From NCBI RefSeq assembly GCF_900108095.1, contig NZ_FNWL01000002.1, forward strand, positions 788,748 to 852,747: a DNA stretch of 64,000 bases. Direction: 5' to 3'. A model generated the notes under the pieces. It was given only the letters and a program-made list of their open reading frames with translations. It did no database searches and was not told the origin of the DNA. This document shows positions 63,341 to 64,000 of this stretch, piece after piece (the first letter of the stretch is position 1; each line of letters begins with the position of its first letter). A program made the position numbers and the translations under genes. This DNA comes from Natronorubrum sediminis. Its GTDB lineage: Archaea; Halobacteriota; Halobacteria; Halobacteriales; Natrialbaceae.

Positions 63341-64000
63341 TCAGTCGGCATGATCCGACGCTGAGCCCGGCGCGCACGAATCATCGCGGAGGTCGACTCG
63401 TGGCATGTACTGTCCAGTCTCTCGGTGGACGCCCGCGAGGAGGATCACACTCGCGAGGAGTGGGAGGACGGCGCAGACGACGTAGATCGGCAGGAAGCCG
63501 AACTGTTCGACGAGCGGGAGCGAGACGATCGGACCGAGTCCGCCGCCGATGTCGCCAAGGACGTTGTTCGTTCCGACAGCCCGTCCCATTCGCTCGTCGG
63601 GCGTGAGGTCGGCGAGGAGCGCCATGAGCGGACCACTCGTTCCACCCTGTCCGGCACCGATGAGGAGACAGGCGACCGTCAACGTCACGATCGAGTCGGC
63701 CAGCGCGAGCATGATGAAGCCGACGAACGTCGTCCCGAGGAAAAACAGGAGCGTCGGAACCCGCGACTCGGTCCGGTCGCTAACGTGGCCGCCAACGAAC
63801 ATGAACAGGCCCGCAGCGACGACCGTGATCGCCATAAAGATCCCCGACGAGCCCTGCGCGTCGAACCCGAACACGCCGAGATTGTTGTGGTCCAAAAAGA
63901 GCACGAGCGTCGCGAACAACGCGCCGATGTAGGCGAACAAGACGGCGAAGTTCACGAAGCCAACCGTCAGCGAGGGAAGGGTGGTATCGATGTCCGTCAG
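63341..64000 (-). CDS. MFS transporter, C-terminal part
   Basis: The open frame runs off the right end of the window, so the N-terminus is missing. The visible 219 residues hold about six membrane helices of the major facilitator C-terminal half, with the internal loop GGHVSDRTESRVP (the repeat of the inter-helix 2-3 motif) and GRAVGTNNVLGDIGGGLGP. A convergent TetR gene suggests efflux of a toxic compound; the substrate is unknown. Confidence 0.85.
   Translation of the reverse strand: MTDIDTTLPSLTVGFVNFAVLFAYIGALFATLVLFLDHNNLGVFGFDAQGSSGIFMAITVVAAGLFMFVGGHVSDRTESRVPTLLFFLGTTFVGFIMLALADSIVTLTVACLLIGAGQGGTSGPLMALLADLTPDERMGRAVGTNNVLGDIGGGLGPIVSLPLVEQFGFLPIYVVCAVLPLLASVILLAGVHRETGQYMPRVDLRDDSCAPGSASDHAD

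Overview
The window is chromosomal DNA of an extremely halophilic archaeon (class Halobacteria). The evidence is the GC-rich, CTCGAG-rich sequence, strongly acidic proteins, Tat/lipobox lipoproteins, leaderless genes with TATA boxes about 27-31 bases upstream, archaeal AglB, CarS, LSm-L37e and Dna2, and haloarchaeal GlpABC. The order Natrialbales is my best guess, but it is an inference. I see no rRNA, tRNA, CRISPR array or intact insertion sequence.

Layout. (1) 1-4.65 kb: glycerol-3-phosphate dehydrogenase glpA(partial)-glpB-glpC, with a 38-codon ORF coupled between glpB and glpC, followed by an Orc1/Cdc6-like ATPase whose P-loop lysine is lost. (2) 4.75-16.65 kb: a protein-glycosylation and polyprenol-lipid block. 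It holds a DUF368 polyprenyl-phosphate transporter-like protein, the oligosaccharyltransferase AglB, a GT2 glycosyltransferase, an AT-rich insert of about 4.5 kb (methyltransferase, GT4, a possible transposon scar, and an unknown ParB-like/beta-propeller gene pair), a flippase, and CDP-archaeol synthase CarS. (3) 16.8-37 kb: a catabolic region that reads as an ectoine/diaminobutyrate (possibly hydroxyectoine) degradation locus. It has a DoeA-type ectoine hydrolase, glutamate dehydrogenase, D-lactate/D-2-hydroxyacid enzymes, two M20 deacylase paralogues, a threonine-dehydratase-like PLP enzyme, two class III aminotransferases, a BCCT solute transporter, RidA and proline dehydrogenase. Several of these genes share ATACACA/TGTG half-sites in their upstream regions; the doeA-like and first aminotransferase sites match at 16 of 19 bases. 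(4) 37-45 kb: small membrane and housekeeping genes, including a threonine-synthase-like protein without the PLP lysine, the lsm-rpl37e operon, an F420-associated-type metalloprotease and SRPBCC/NTF2-like proteins. (5) 45.5-51.5 kb: an asparagine-synthase-like/ATP-grasp pair and the Dna2 nuclease-helicase. (6) 51.5-64 kb: a lipoprotein, two PAP2 membrane phosphatases, a GAF/PAS histidine kinase, an AIR-synthase-like protein, an F420-type LLM oxidoreductase, an SDR, an L-2-hydroxyacid oxidase with a coupled HAD hydrolase, a TetR regulator and the C-terminal part of an MFS transporter.

How the genes may work together. In the catabolic block the BCCT carrier would import the solute, DoeA would open the ectoine ring, an M20 enzyme would deacetylate the product, a class III aminotransferase would convert diaminobutyrate to aspartate semialdehyde, and glutamate dehydrogenase would recycle the amino group. 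RidA would clear enamine/imine products. Standard DoeB, DoeC, EutA and EutC are not seen here, so this is a hypothesis. In the glycosylation block AglB releases dolichyl phosphates and the adjacent DUF368 protein could return them across the membrane. Three degenerate tandem-repeat arrays lie at gene 3' ends, two of them between convergent genes.
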